Source: Heterodera schachtii (Eukaryota; Nematoda; Chromadorea; Rhabditida; Heteroderidae). Taken from it: a DNA stretch of 64,000 nucleotides. This document shows positions 11,383 to 22,115 of the stretch, one piece after another. Each line of letters begins with the position of its first letter. Position 1 is the stretch's first letter. A program made the position numbers and the translations under genes. Under the pieces are notes generated by a model, which did no database searches, was not told the origin of the DNA, and worked only from the letters and a program-made list of their open reading frames with translations. The DNA lies in contig SIJG01000034.1 of NCBI GenBank assembly GCA_023374025.1, positions 290,629 to 354,628 of the forward strand. The letters are read 5' to 3'.

Positions 11383-12177
11383 ATGCAAGTAGTCTGGCTT
11401 CGGCCGAACGAAACCATTGATCAGCTGGGCGAACGCGTCTCAAGGTTAGTCCGTTGCGCATCGAAAAGTGGAAATTTGTTTGTCGGAGCCGTAAATTTGG
11501 AGCACCGATCCGAAATCGAGAAATTCTTTTGGAACGCAACGAATGAGTCGGAAAAGGGTAGACTTTTGGTAGAAAGCCCTGCTGTTGGAAAAATTTTGGC
11601 AGCCAAAGTCTCGGTGTTTGGATGTAAGTTGGATGCCATGCTGGACGGCGGATCCCAAATTTCACTGATTTCGGCCAAAATTTTCTCTCAAATCATGGAC
11701 AAAGTATGCAAAAAGGATTTGATCTCCCGCTCCAAAAGTTAAGTCATCGACATAAACGAAAAGGAAGTGAAGTGCTTTGGAATTGTTTCTCTGCCAATTG
11801 GGCGCGGGCCTTTAAGCACGAAACTTCGTATATTCGTCGCAGAGTCATCTTTTGGCTACGATTTGCTTTTCGGCACGAATGTCTTGAAACAATTAGGCTT
11901 TAAAATGCTCGACGAAGTTAGCAACAACATCATAGGCTTCTCATCCGCATCAATGCCCGAGAATTTTTCATTGATCGTTTTAAAAACATTTGTTGTTGAT
12001 GGCCAAAATTTGGACAAAACACCGAAAAACTTTATAGGGAAGAAAAAGGATAAAAACACAGGTCGGACCCGAAAAACGGCACTTGAACCAAGAAAGGTAA
12101 TAAGAGACAGCGACAACAAATGCAGCCAGAGACGGAAAAGTCGTCAGTTCGAAATGCCGGAGAAGGGGAAGCAGTGA
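11383..12177 (+). pseudogene. Retroelement gag-protease fragment (retropepsin)
   Basis: Two overlapping frames cover 11383-11742 and about 11745-12177. The first ends with a retropepsin-like active site, LDAMLDGGSQISLIS (hydrophobic-D-G-G-S), preceded by VFGCKL. The second carries the downstream protease part, with FGIVSLPIGRG and GYDLLFGTNVLKQLG (the second conserved hydrophobic-G motif), then a basic tail. A stop and frame change near 11742 separate them. No reverse transcriptase, RNase H, integrase or LTR is visible, so this is a truncated, dead copy of an LTR-type element (BEL/Pao or Gypsy cannot be separated from this much). It lies between the PLA2-like genes, probably in an intron or the 3' flank of the 13.2-17.5 kb gene. 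Confidence 0.7.
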
Positions 12178-12519
12178 AGATTGGACCCGACGACCCAGCA
12201 TATTTAGCACGAAAAAACGCCGTAAAAAATTTGTTAAACATCTGCTCCCGAATGCACTGAAATTTACGATTTGCTTATTTACTCCCCAAAATTGTTAAAT
12301 TCGATAAGGAGGTGAAAAAAATATAATATTTGATAAATTTTTGATCATATAAATGTAAAAATAATTGATTTGAAGCATGTTTGCAAAATTTCATGTTTTT
12401 GCAAAATCTTCGATCACATCTCTGGAATAACCTATACGTTCTGTTTGTTTTATTTTTAAAACAGAGACTCATTTTTGATTTTTTGTTCGGCCATCATAAT
12501 AACGAGAAACCGGACGAAT

Positions 12520-13190
12520 CGGGATCCCGCCGAGATTTTGCCGGGACTCCCGGTCCCGGTTATTTTGGACAAACCACCGGGAACAGGAGTCCACGTAAAA
12601 CGGGAGTCCCGGTCCCGGGGTTCCGTCCCGGTTCATTTTCCAAGTCCCGGTCCCGGCCATTTGGGCCGGGTTCACCAGTGAAAATAACGCAGATTTGAAT
12701 AAATTAATAATTATTTTGACTGAAATCTTTATTTCAAAGTTCGAAGATAAAACTTAATGGATTTTTGGAAATTTGTACAATTTCCATTGTTAAAAAGATC
12801 TCAAAATCCATATTCAAAATTGAAATTTTGTTGAAAATCTCTTAAGGATGTAATATCTGCAAAGCTTCCCACCGACCCCTAAAATCCTTATTCTCTTAAA
12901 AAAATTGACGCAGAATGCCAAAATTTGGTCTTTTTGAGAAAATCTGTTAACAAATCGCATTAAAATTACAAAATTTTTCCTGGCGGCGCCTATCGGCACC
13001 GCCGGACCCCTCCCCCTTTGTTGTCCAAAATTTTTTTTGAAAAAGCGCACAAATTTTGAAGAAGTTCCGCTCCCGGCGGGATCAACTGGGACCGGGAGTC
13101 CCGGAAAGACGGGAGTCTCGGTCCCGGAATCCCGTCCCGGTCAATTTTCCAAGTCCCGTTCCCGGCCATTTCAAAAATCCGGTCTCTAAT
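12520..13190. repeat. Cluster of CCCGGTCCCGG repeats and a GC hairpin
   Basis: Two blocks (12520-12670 and 13065-13190) of GTCCCGGTCCCGG-type words, each ending in CAAGTCCCGxTCCCGGCCATTT, flank a GGCGGCGCCTATCGGCACCGCC hairpin core at about 12982. The two blocks share long identical stretches and look like the same dispersed element. The short ORFs here are composition artefacts. Confidence 0.6.
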
Positions 13191-13215
13191 AATAACTTTG
13201 GTTACAAATTTTCAC

Positions 13216-16200
13216 CTGTGCAATGTTAAATGCGTTGCGTCCCGCAGCGGTGGTAGCGACACAATGCGCTATCCCCACAGGACTACAATGTGGACCGCCC
13301 ACCAAGCCCGCCTGCAAAATTATTTAATTTTCCTTCAATAAATTAGATAATATTTTTAATGCTTAATTTTTTTAAATAAGATTTTTAAGGCTAAGATTTT
13401 TTAGGTTTTTACTTATTTTCCTAAAAAAAACATTGGAAAGAATAAAGGGAGAGAGATGTGCTAAAATCAGTGCTAAAATACCCAAATATTCTCCTCTTGG
13501 CAATCCCTTTTAATAAGGCATACCAACAAATGATGTAAGAACAAAAAAAAGTCTTCCCCGAAAAAATAATTAAGAAATAAATTGTGACCAAATTTTGATT
13601 TAATTTGGATCTTAAATTGAAATAAAAAAACATAGCCTAGCAATAAAAATAAATTTTTTAAATATGTTTGTCGAAAACATAATTTATGAATAGGGCTTCC
13701 CTTTTTTAGGCACAAAAAATCGCAAAATAGGCACCTAAAAAGGCACAAAAATCCAAAATAGGAACAAAAATAGGCAAATAAAATTTTTTATTAACACTTT
13801 TTAGGTAACAAATACGTAAAAACTTCTTAGGGGTGTATTTCTAAATTTTTTTGGGTCATTTCTTAGGGGTGTGTTTTTCGTTTTGTTGCATTTTTGATAA
13901 GAATTTTTTCAAACCCCTAAAATAGGCAACTTATTTGTTAGGCACAAAAAGCCCCCAAAAAAATAAAATTTTCGATTGTCTTAAAAATATTAAATAGAAA
14001 CTAGAAAATCAATGACGACCTTTAAAATTTAATTGATTTGCAATTAATGTTATTGCCAAAATTCTTTAAGCTAAAAAAGGTTCCTTATTTTACATTTCCA
14101 CGCCTCGCCGGGCTCAATTGCGTCTGAGAAAAGTTTGAATTGCCATAATTGTTTTTTTTTTGTCTATCAAATTCTATAAATTGGTACATATCATTCAAAA
14201 TTATATACATATGTTTAAAAGTTTTCTCAGCCATTTTCTAAGCGATTAGGAAGCTTAAAAACTGCAGAAAATTGAGAATTTTTGTATATTTCATTTTAAC
14301 TGTCTTTTACTTTTTGCCAACCATTCCGAGCTTTAGTTTTTGTTCAGAGCATTGGAATGATACTAAGCTTATTGGATTTGAAGGGTGCTGGTTCATTAAT
14401 ACATAGCCTCTTTGATTCTTTAATTTGAGAAATTTAATCATTTTTCAAAAATGCATCCCATTTTTCAACTTTCGGGGCACAACTTTCTGAAAACTGAGTG
14501 AATTTTTCTTACATTTTTCATGAGGAAAAAATCCAAAACTGCATGGCAGAGTTTAAATAGGTTTTGAACCAGTTTAAATCATGAAAATTGCCTCAAAATT
14601 AGCCAAAACAAATTTAATACAAATTTGGCATTATTAATCAGAAAAATGATAAAAGAGGGTCAAAGTTAAAAGGTTGAATTTAGCTTATTGCGCTAAAAGC
14701 AAGCGTACACTCGACTACGGATGCCAGTAGGTGGGGCGAGACTACAGAAGATTTTTAGCCTTAGCTCGTCAAGAGCTTTCAAATAATGTCAAATTTGCTC
14801 AAAATTTATTAAAAGATTTTTTGGCTGATTTTTTGGGCAGTTTTTTGAGTTTTAAACCGGCCCAAAAAAAATCGGATTAAACGCTTTTTTTGGATGGTTT
14901 AGTCGCCTTCAGCACCTGAGAAAATCTATAGTGTTTGCGTTAGGATCAGTCAGCTGGGGACAACAACTCAACCTAGGACAATTCAGCCGAGGACATATCA
15001 GCTGACAGACAATTCAGCTGATAGGACAATTCGGCTAATTGACAACAACTCAGCTTTACGAGAATTTATAAAGGCAACTCGTACAATGGCTTAGGCTAGG
15101 CCTTAGCTTTAGGCGAGCGCCTAGACTTAGGTTTGCTTGGCTTAGTGTGCAATTTTGAGTCTGGGAATCTATGTTGGATATTTACCACCTTTTCAGGTGA
15201 GTAGAGCATTCCAAGCGTAATTAATTTGGTTGTGTTTAAGAAAAGCATGACGAGTTTTCTCGAAAAACTATTAAATTGGCACTTTTATGAAACAATATCC
15301 AGCACGGATTTGATTAACAAAAAAAAGAACTTATTATCGCTTCTCAAATTTCTCTCAGACGCGGTTTTTGCCCCGCTTCGCACAGAAATAGCAAAAATTT
15401 GGAAAAATTATTAGGGTAATTTACCTTTGTCATACACATGCAAAAGCTGTTTTCACAATCTTGCATTTCGGAACCGCACTTGTCGTAGCAGCTTAAATCG
15501 AAAAGAGTTAAAATTAGTCAAACGAAATAATTAGTATTGCCAAGAAAGGCTATAATAAGTAAGTATTAATTACAGTATTGTTGGTCACTTGCTCATAGGT
15601 GCACAAAGCCGTGAATTTATGAGAAAAAGGGGTCACGAAAAAAGTTTGGGTGTAAAATATCATTGCTTTTGAACAAAGTTATGGCATGTTTTATTGGAAA
15701 ATAGCTAAAATGGCGGATTTGACAAAATTTCCATGTTCTGGTTTCCATAATGTTTGACCATTTTTGATTAAAAAAGTGAAAACAAATTTTTGAAATATTT
15801 TTTGCTTATATTAATTAAGAGATCCTTTTCAAATACATTTATCTTTATTAATTTTTTTAACTTGAAAATTTTTTCTTGGAAATATCTCTATTTAGCTTCG
15901 GTTTTCGATTAAAATACATTCAGGCGTGGTTTTCGCAATTTTGGTCTCTATTTTCGCATGTCCCCCGTCTTGTGTTTTATTTTACTTTTCACAATTCCCT
16001 GATGCACATGGTGATTTAAACTATTTTTTGTCAGGTAAAAACAGGGCTGCCAGATGAAAATTTTCAAAAGCCTCATTTGGCAAGCAAAAAAGCCTCATTT
16101 TGGGTCAAAAAGCCTCGTTTTTACAAATTTATTCAAAACACTTTTAAAATGTTCAAATATTATATTTCTGATTGTCCATGATCATTTTTACTTTTTTGAG

Positions 16201-17465
16201 CAAATTTTTAAGAAAATAAAGGATTTTTATGGTCCGGCGGTGCCCATAGGCGCCGCCGGGGGAGAAATTTAGAATTTTGACCATTTTTTAGCATATTTTC
16301 ATTAAAAAAGTTCTTTATTTTGCGGTTTTTCTCAAAAAACCACAAAAGCCTCAAAATTTCTCAAAAAACCACAAAATGAGGCTAAAGCCTCAGATCTGGC
16401 AGCCCTGGGTAAAAACCTATCCAATCCCAACCAAATATTTTATATTTTCAAATAAAACTGAGCCAACTCACGCGTCGTGATTCTCGCAACACATATGAAA
16501 AGCAGCTAGAAAAATCTTATGATGAAAATCTTTTTAAATAATTATTCATTTTTTCATTTATTCTTCTTTTTTTTTTTGCCAATCTGACTTAAAAACAGAA
16601 ATTATTGTTTTTTAGCAATAATATCCACCAAAATAAAAGGAATAAAACATTATTTTGGAGTTTTATGTTGGACTTTTGCTTTCCAAAAAACGGATTAACT
16701 ACCAGCAGCAGAAACCTTTTTTGTGAATTTATGGAAAACTTACGCATTGAAAGCAGGCAAGCAATTCCGAGAAAAACCGAGCCAACCTTAAAAATCATTG
16801 AAAAAACATTTGTTGCCATGTCAAATTGCTCCTAACCTTCGACCAGGGCTCCGTGTCCGACCCACATGCGTATTCGAACACCATTACAGCGGTAATTAGA
16901 TCAGGCCTGGTGCCCAATGGGCCTGTGTATTCATCGAACGGCCCCACGTCCAATGCGGTGATGAATTCTTCATCCACTTTCTCCACGTATTCCTTGGCCT
17001 AAAGAGGAAAAAGCTATCAATTAGTTTCATTCAATTAATTTTGGACCCATGATTAACATTTAAGGTAAAAGGTCATGCAAATTAGCGAATTCTTTTACCA
17101 TTTTTGGAGATTATTGTATAATTAATGGGTCATTTTTTGACAATTTAACATGCTTTATTTCTAAATTTATTATTTAAATTTGTCAAAAAAGAAACTTTTG
17201 CTTTATTTTTTTCATTTAAATTTTGATTTATTTTTTACTTGAATTATTTTAATATTTAAAATTGGCCTAGGACCCTTTTTTCATTAGGGATAATTAAAAA
17301 AGATAACATTTTGATCATTCGAAGATTTAGATTTAATATTTTAAAATTATTTTTGAATTAAAATTTTCTCACATTTTGGACCAATTCCGTCAAATCGGCT
17401 GAGAATGCTTGACAACTGGTGATCAAAGACGCGATGACACACATGGTGATCAATGGAGCGATCAT
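13216..17465 (-). CDS. Secreted phospholipase A2 (group XII-like pattern) with intact active site
   Basis: Exons on the minus strand: 17373-17465 (signal peptide MIAPLITMCVIASLITSCQA), 16837-16998, 16744-16786, 16472-16505, 15425-15491 and 13216-13311. Phases agree throughout. Exon 2 ends with YACGSDTEPWSK, a candidate calcium loop. Exons 4 and 5 join to give MCCENHDACYDKCG, the CCxxHDxCY active-site motif of secreted PLA2 (hydrolysis of the sn-2 ester of phospholipids, His/Asp with calcium). CENSFCMCM and PHCSPVGIAHCV follow with further paired cysteines. The 3' end is not settled: a possible last exon at about 9846-9881 (PLGKAHLGESS, stop) has a good acceptor but lies far away beyond the retroelement. 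About 165 aa are visible so far. Family membership rests on the motif and cysteine spacing. Likely extracellular. Confidence 0.75.
13312..15424. other. Long intron of the PLA2 gene, no gene seen
   Basis: AT-rich intron sequence. It holds short AGGCACAAAAA / GGGTGTATTT words (13650-13960), a TCGACTACGGxxGCCAGTAG block at about 14713-14755 (shared with the foldback element at 46.4 kb), tandem CAGCTGxGGACAA words at about 14950-15050, and a TTAGGC-like run at 15085-15140. The plus-strand ORF at 15226-15414 has no support. Confidence 0.5.
16042..16407. mobile_element. hAT-type MITE with perfect 8-bp target duplication
   Basis: Terminal inverted repeats CAGGGCTGCCAGAT and ATCTGGCAGCCCTG, 14 bp and perfect, are flanked on both sides by GGTAAAAA (16034-16041 and 16408-16415). 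An 8-bp duplication and CAGGG ends are typical of hAT elements. It is 366 bp with no coding capacity. Inside lies a GC-rich hairpin, GGTCCGGCGGTGCCCATAGG, at about 16230. It lies in the intron between exons 16472-16505 and 15425-15491 of the PLA2 gene. Confidence 0.85.
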
Positions 17466-18600
17466 TTTAATTTTTTTTTTTGTTTAGGGGAAACAAATAA
17501 ATTAATATGCGCTAAATTTAAAATAAATTTTATTTTATTTGACAATACGAATTAAACGAATGGACAAAATTAAATGAATGATCAAAGCGATTCCCAGTGA
17601 TTTCTCTTGACATTATTCACTGATTCATAAACAAAATTATAGTCCACAAAAACTGTTTTCCCCATTAACAAATGAGTCATATATTGGCATTGGCCCATTA
17701 TCACTTTTTGTGTTTGCACTTGGCTAAAAGCCATTAGTGGGGGGGGGGGGGGGCGGTGACGTGGGGATTTCGGGGGATTTTCGTCTCCGTTATTTCGATC
17801 CCCGGATCGGGGATTCGCATTATCCCTGCCGGGGACAGGGATAGGATAATATTCAACCAATGAATTGGCTTTGCAAACCAAAAATTGGCAAACTTTTTTT
17901 TTAATTAAAATTTGTCAAAAAAAAAAATTGAATTCGAATTTGTTTCGCATTTTGAGTTTTCATTAAAAGGGCTTTTTGTAGTCGCTTTTAACAAAAAATG
18001 GCAACCTTTTTCCTTGTTTAAAAAAATTATTATTAAAATTTGTCAAAAAAAAATCGAATTCGAATTTGTTTCTGATTAAAGAGCTTTTTTTGTTGTCACT
18101 TTTTACAGTAATTTTGATATTAAAATTAAAATCATTATTTTCTTTTAATTTGAAAATTAAATCCGAAAAGATTTCCTTAATTCATGTCAATTCATATTTT
18201 AAAATTCGGATTGACAAATCTCAAACAATTAAGAAGGTTACATTTTTGCCCTTCCGAATTTTCTTTAATCTTTTCATCATTTATATTCACTTTGAATGTT
18301 TTTGGCATTGAAAAATTATCTTACATTTTGGTCAAAGAAAATGCCAAGGATGGTAATTAATTGATAATTGTTTTTTTATTAAAAACCCAAAATTTTTTTA
18401 TTTTATTTGACTATACGAAAAAATAAAAATAAATAAAGTTACGAATGAATGAATGACCAAAATGAATGGTTAAAGCAATTGGTGGATAAACTGAAAGCGA
18501 TTCCCAGTGATTTTGCTTAATTTAATTCAATGATTCATCACCAAATTCAAAAAATATTTTCCCATAACTAATGAAAATATGTAATTATTCTTTCAACACA
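17466..18600. other. Upstream region of the PLA2 gene, no gene seen
   Basis: AT-rich, with repeated AAAATTTGTCAAAAAAAAA-GAATTCGAATTTG words (17910-18070), a poly-G run at about 17740-17752, and two related stretches around 17520-17620 and 18390-18540 (GCGATTCCCAGTGATTTxxCTT) that look like a local duplication. The 5' region of the minus-strand PLA2 gene should lie here, but no promoter element stands out. Confidence 0.4.
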
Positions 18601-18638
18601 CTCTCTCTCTCTCTGTCTCTCTCTCCCTCCCTCCCTTT

Positions 18639-18687
<49 letters not shown>

Positions 18688-19880
18688 CTCTCTCTTTTTC
18701 ATTCTCTCTCTCCCTCTTTCCCTCTCCCTTTCTCTCTCTCTCACTCTCTCTCTCTGTTCCCCTTTTCTTTCTCTCTCTCCCTTTTTCTTTCTTTCTCTCC
18801 CTCTTTTCCTCTCCCTTTCTCTCTCTCTCTCTCTGCTCTCCCTCTCTCTCTCTTCCTCTCTCTCTTTCTCTTTTTCTCTTTCTTTCGTTCTCTCTCTCTC
18901 TCGTTCTCTCTCTTTTTCATTCTCTCTCTCCCTCTTTCCCTCTCCCTTCTCTTTCTTTTTCATTCTCTCTCTCCTCTTTCCCTCTCCCCTTTCTCTCTCT
19001 CTCTCCTGTTCCCCTTTTCTCTCTCTCTCTCCCTTTTTCTTTCTCTCTGCTCCCTCTTTCCCTCTCCCTTTCTCTCTCTCTCTCTCTCTCTCTGCTTTCC
19101 CTCTTTCTGCTCTCTCTTTCTCTTTCTCTCTCTCTTCCTCTCTCTCTTTCTCTTTTTCTCTTTCTTCGTTCTCTCTCTCTCTCGATACTCTTCTGTCCTT
19201 CGCTTTCTTTTTCTTTAATCTTTCATCCCATTGTATCACTTACTCTTTCACTCACTCTCGCATTTTCCATTATATCTCACTTTCTCTCTCTATTTCTCGC
19301 TTTTTTTTTCTCATTCTCGAACTTTATGTTTCTCTTCCTCACCTCATCTCTCTTTTTCTGTTCTCTCTATCTCTTTTTTCTCTTCTCTTTCTCTCTCTCC
19401 CCCTCCTCTCACTCCGCTCTCTCTCTTTTTCCTCTCTCTGTTTTCACTCTGCTCTCTCTCTCTCTCTCTTTCCTTCTTTTTCGCTTCCTCTCTACGCCCT
19501 TTCTCTTTTTCTCTTCCTCTATCTCTTTTTTTTTCTTCTCTTCTCTTTCCTCTCTCTTCTTCTCATCTTCTCTTTTTTCTCTTCTCTCTTCTCTCCTCTC
19601 CCTCCTCTCTCTCTTTTTTCTCTCTCTCTGTTTTCTCTCTGCTCTCTCTCTCTCTTTCCTGCTTTTTCGTTATCTCTCTCTTTGCTCTCTCTTTCTTCTC
19701 TCTCTCCACCTCCCTCTCTTTCTCTCACTCTCTGTCTGCTTTTTTTCTATTTATCTTTATTTCTCTCTCACTCTTCTTCTCTTTCTCCGTTCTCTCTCTC
19801 TCTCTCTCTTTCGTTCTCTCTCACTCTCCTCCTTCTCTCTCTCTCCCTTCCTCTCTTTCCCTTCCTCTCTCTCCCTTTAA
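18601..19880. repeat. Polypyrimidine (CT)n tract, about 1.3 kb
   Basis: Almost pure C/T on the plus strand in CTCTCT, TTTCTC and CCCTTT runs. The long ORFs on either strand (Leu/Ser/Phe-rich on plus, Arg/Glu-rich on minus) only reflect the composition. Part of the tract, about 19170-19400, recurs almost unchanged at 35530-35770, including the non-repetitive linker CATTTTCCATTATATCTCAC. Confidence 0.95.
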
Positions 19881-20239
19881 ATTTTAATTGAAAGTACCGT
19901 ATCACATGCACAGCTTCAAAGAGGCCTCTGTCAAATTGACCAATGAAAACTGTTAAATTCAAATAAAATGCAATTAGGAAAAAAATAATAAATAAATAAA
20001 TAATTAATCAGTCAAAATCAACCGATCAAAAAGTGAAAAAAAACATTATCAAATGATCAGTTTATCAAATGTGCGAATCAAATCATAGAAAAATGGATTA
20101 GCCAAAGAGAAAGGCATTCGAAAGCCGACCGATGCTCACTCATTTTTTGCCCTAAAAAGGGACACTTTAGGGTATAACATTTAATTGAATTTAAAATAAT
20201 TTTATTATTTTTAATCAAAAATTGTTTTTTTTTTACCAA

Positions 20240-20721
20240 TCATTTGAGAAAGTCGTTCAGCTCGGGAAAAGCGAACGCTTCATTGGACATGTTGGCACCC
20301 TTCTGCCCAATCTGAGCCAAGCACGTGTGGTTGTAAGTGCCAAAAGAAAGTTTGTTGACGATCACTTGAGTATCGTTTTGCTGCTCACAAGCCCACAACA
20401 TGATGATATGTTCAGTGCCTAAAAGAGGGTAATTAATTAAAATACATTAATTTTAATTGGGTAATTAGTGCCAACCGAGTGCGCAACCAGTCGCTGAACA
20501 AAATTGCTGATCAGCAGCACATTCGGACGCCACAATAGCAGCATAGCCTGACGTTTCGTAGATCCCAACTTTGCAATGGATCCCTTTAAATTTAATTTAA
20601 ATTAATTTCATTATTTTGAAATTTATTAATTATTTTTATTTTTAATTTAAAAAGTACCGTAGCAAATCCATGGCAAAGCGAAGAAGCAGCAGATGGCAGA
20701 CATTGGAAGAACAAAGTTCAT
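20240..20721 (-). CDS. Small secreted cysteine-rich protein
   Basis: Three exons on the minus strand, 20658-20721, 20476-20583 and 20240-20418, total 351 nt (116 aa) with agreeing phases and good splice sites. A signal peptide (MNFVLPMSAICCFFALPWIC) is followed by IHCKVGIYETSGYAAIV, ECAADQQFCSATGC and MLWACEQQND, then a tail with two N-glycosylation sites (NHT, NMS). The CxxG...EC....FC....C...WxC spacing is shared with two genes just upstream. It resembles the short cysteine-rich (ET-module or three-finger-like) proteins of nematodes, but I am not certain of the family name. Probably secreted; function unknown. First member of a three-gene cluster on one strand. Confidence 0.8.
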
Positions 20722-21127
20722 TTTCTGCTTAATGTTTTTTTTGGTATGCTAAAAAGTTCATTAAAAATGTGAAAATGATTAAAAAATATGGAATAAAAAT
20801 AAATATTTAAAATAAAAATGAAATGAAAAAATTATGAAAATTTTTCGTTTAAATAATGATAATTTAATTTTTTTTTTCCCCAAAATTATTCATTGAATTC
20901 ATCCATCACTTTGGCTTTTCATCTCCTTCTTCTTCTTCTTCAACTTCTTTCACTCTTCATTCACTCACCATCAACGCACGAAGAACAAATTTGGTCAAAA
21001 AACCTTTAAATAATAAATTATAATAATAAATAAATAAATTTTATCTATTAATCATTATACAATAATATGCAATATTTATGCACTAATTAATTTTATTTTC
21101 CGATTAATTAATTGATTAATAATCTCA

Positions 21128-22036
21128 TTATGTACCAAACAACGCGACATTTGCGCAGGCATTGAAAATGTTGGCATTTGCACGGGTCCCAAAGCCGGTC
21201 GGGATCGGCAGTTCGCTTATGACAATGTCAACTGTTTGTTAATAAAACAATCACTTGGAATTAAAAAAACGCATTAATTAATCAATTTTATTATTCAATT
21301 TTTATTAATTATTTTATATATTTTTTCTCACTATGGCTCATTTTGGAGAGGGGCATAAACGACGGATTCAGCAAATCCACGTTGTCCATGTCGCGCCCCT
21401 TGCGCGCAATTCGGCACTGGCATTTGTGGCCAAATGCCAGGTATTTGTTGAGCGTCTCGCAATCGTTGTCCAAGGCACACCCCCAAAAGGTGAAATTTTC
21501 CGTGGCTGTGAAAATTTTTATGAAAAAAAATTCAAACAGTCAAAAAATAATTTAAAACAAAATTTTGGCTGAATGATACGACAAATTTTGGGAATTTTTA
21601 ATAATTAAATTCATTGTTTTATTGCTACCGTATTTCCGTCAGTAAATTTTTGGATAATGGCAAATCGTACAAAAGGCAACTTGTGTTTGACAAAATAAAA
21701 CCTAAGATTAGGCTTAAGCCTAGGCCTAGCGTAAAACATAGGCCTGAGCATAGGCCTAAACCTAGGCCTAGCGTAAAACATAGGCCTGAGCCGAAGCCTA
21801 AAGCCTAAGCAATTCGAAATTTTTCCTCTCATTGGAATTTGGCTTAGAAAATACGGTAGTTCAATTCATCAGTTGCTTCTTATTATTTTAATAATATTAA
21901 AAAAGAATGAATACAAAAAGGGATTAATCACCGATTTGGCAGCCGACCGCGTAACAGTACTCCCCGCCAACGCACTCCTTCACCTCCGTCTTACCGTAAC
22001 CGTTGCCTCGGAAGAAGCCGGTCCTGCACTGTATGC
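21128..22036 (-). CDS. Cysteine-rich protein, N-terminal exon not found
   Basis: Three exons on the minus strand, 21932-22036, 21332-21505 and 21128-21231, with agreeing phases and a stop at 21128-21130. They read IQCRTGFFRGNGYGKTEVKE, CVGGEYCYAVGCQIG, FTFWGCALDNDCETLNKYLA, HKCQCRIARKGRDM and a tail ending NACANVALFGT. The cysteine pattern (CxxG...C....YC....C...WGC...C...CxC) matches the gene at 22.1-22.8 kb. Only about 80 bp separate the first visible exon from that gene's stop, and no signal-peptide exon is there. Either the exon is lost (pseudogene) or these exons are spliced to the upstream gene to make a two-domain protein. Confidence 0.6.
21625..21859. mobile_element. Small inverted-repeat element with CTACCGTATTT ends
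   Basis: The ends CTACCGTATTTCC and AAAATACGGTAG are inverted. The interior has tandem GCCTAGGCCTAGCGTAAAACATA units, seen at about 21716-21738 and again at 21757-21785, with TTAGGC-like words. It lies in an intron of the cysteine-rich gene. The terminal TACCGTATTTCC is shared with the large element at 1813-3117, so they may be one family. Confidence 0.6.
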
Positions 22037-22115
22037 CTTCCAATTTAAAAATTGAAATATCAATATTCAATTTCTCTCATTTGCCATGGTATAATACACC
22101 GTGCCATTCCCACAA

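Noticed and set aside
11171..11665. 164-codon minus-strand ORF
   Set aside because: Antisense of the retropepsin frame, which has recognisable motifs on the plus strand.
16589..16819. 76-codon minus-strand ORF as a separate gene
   Set aside because: It contains the 43-nt PLA2 exon (VGSVFLGIACLLSM); the rest is intron.
18568..19887. Long ORFs over the first CT tract (223 aa Arg/Glu-rich on minus, 215-218 aa Leu/Ser-rich on plus)
   Set aside because: Dinucleotide repeats without stops give open frames on both strands; no other coding signal.
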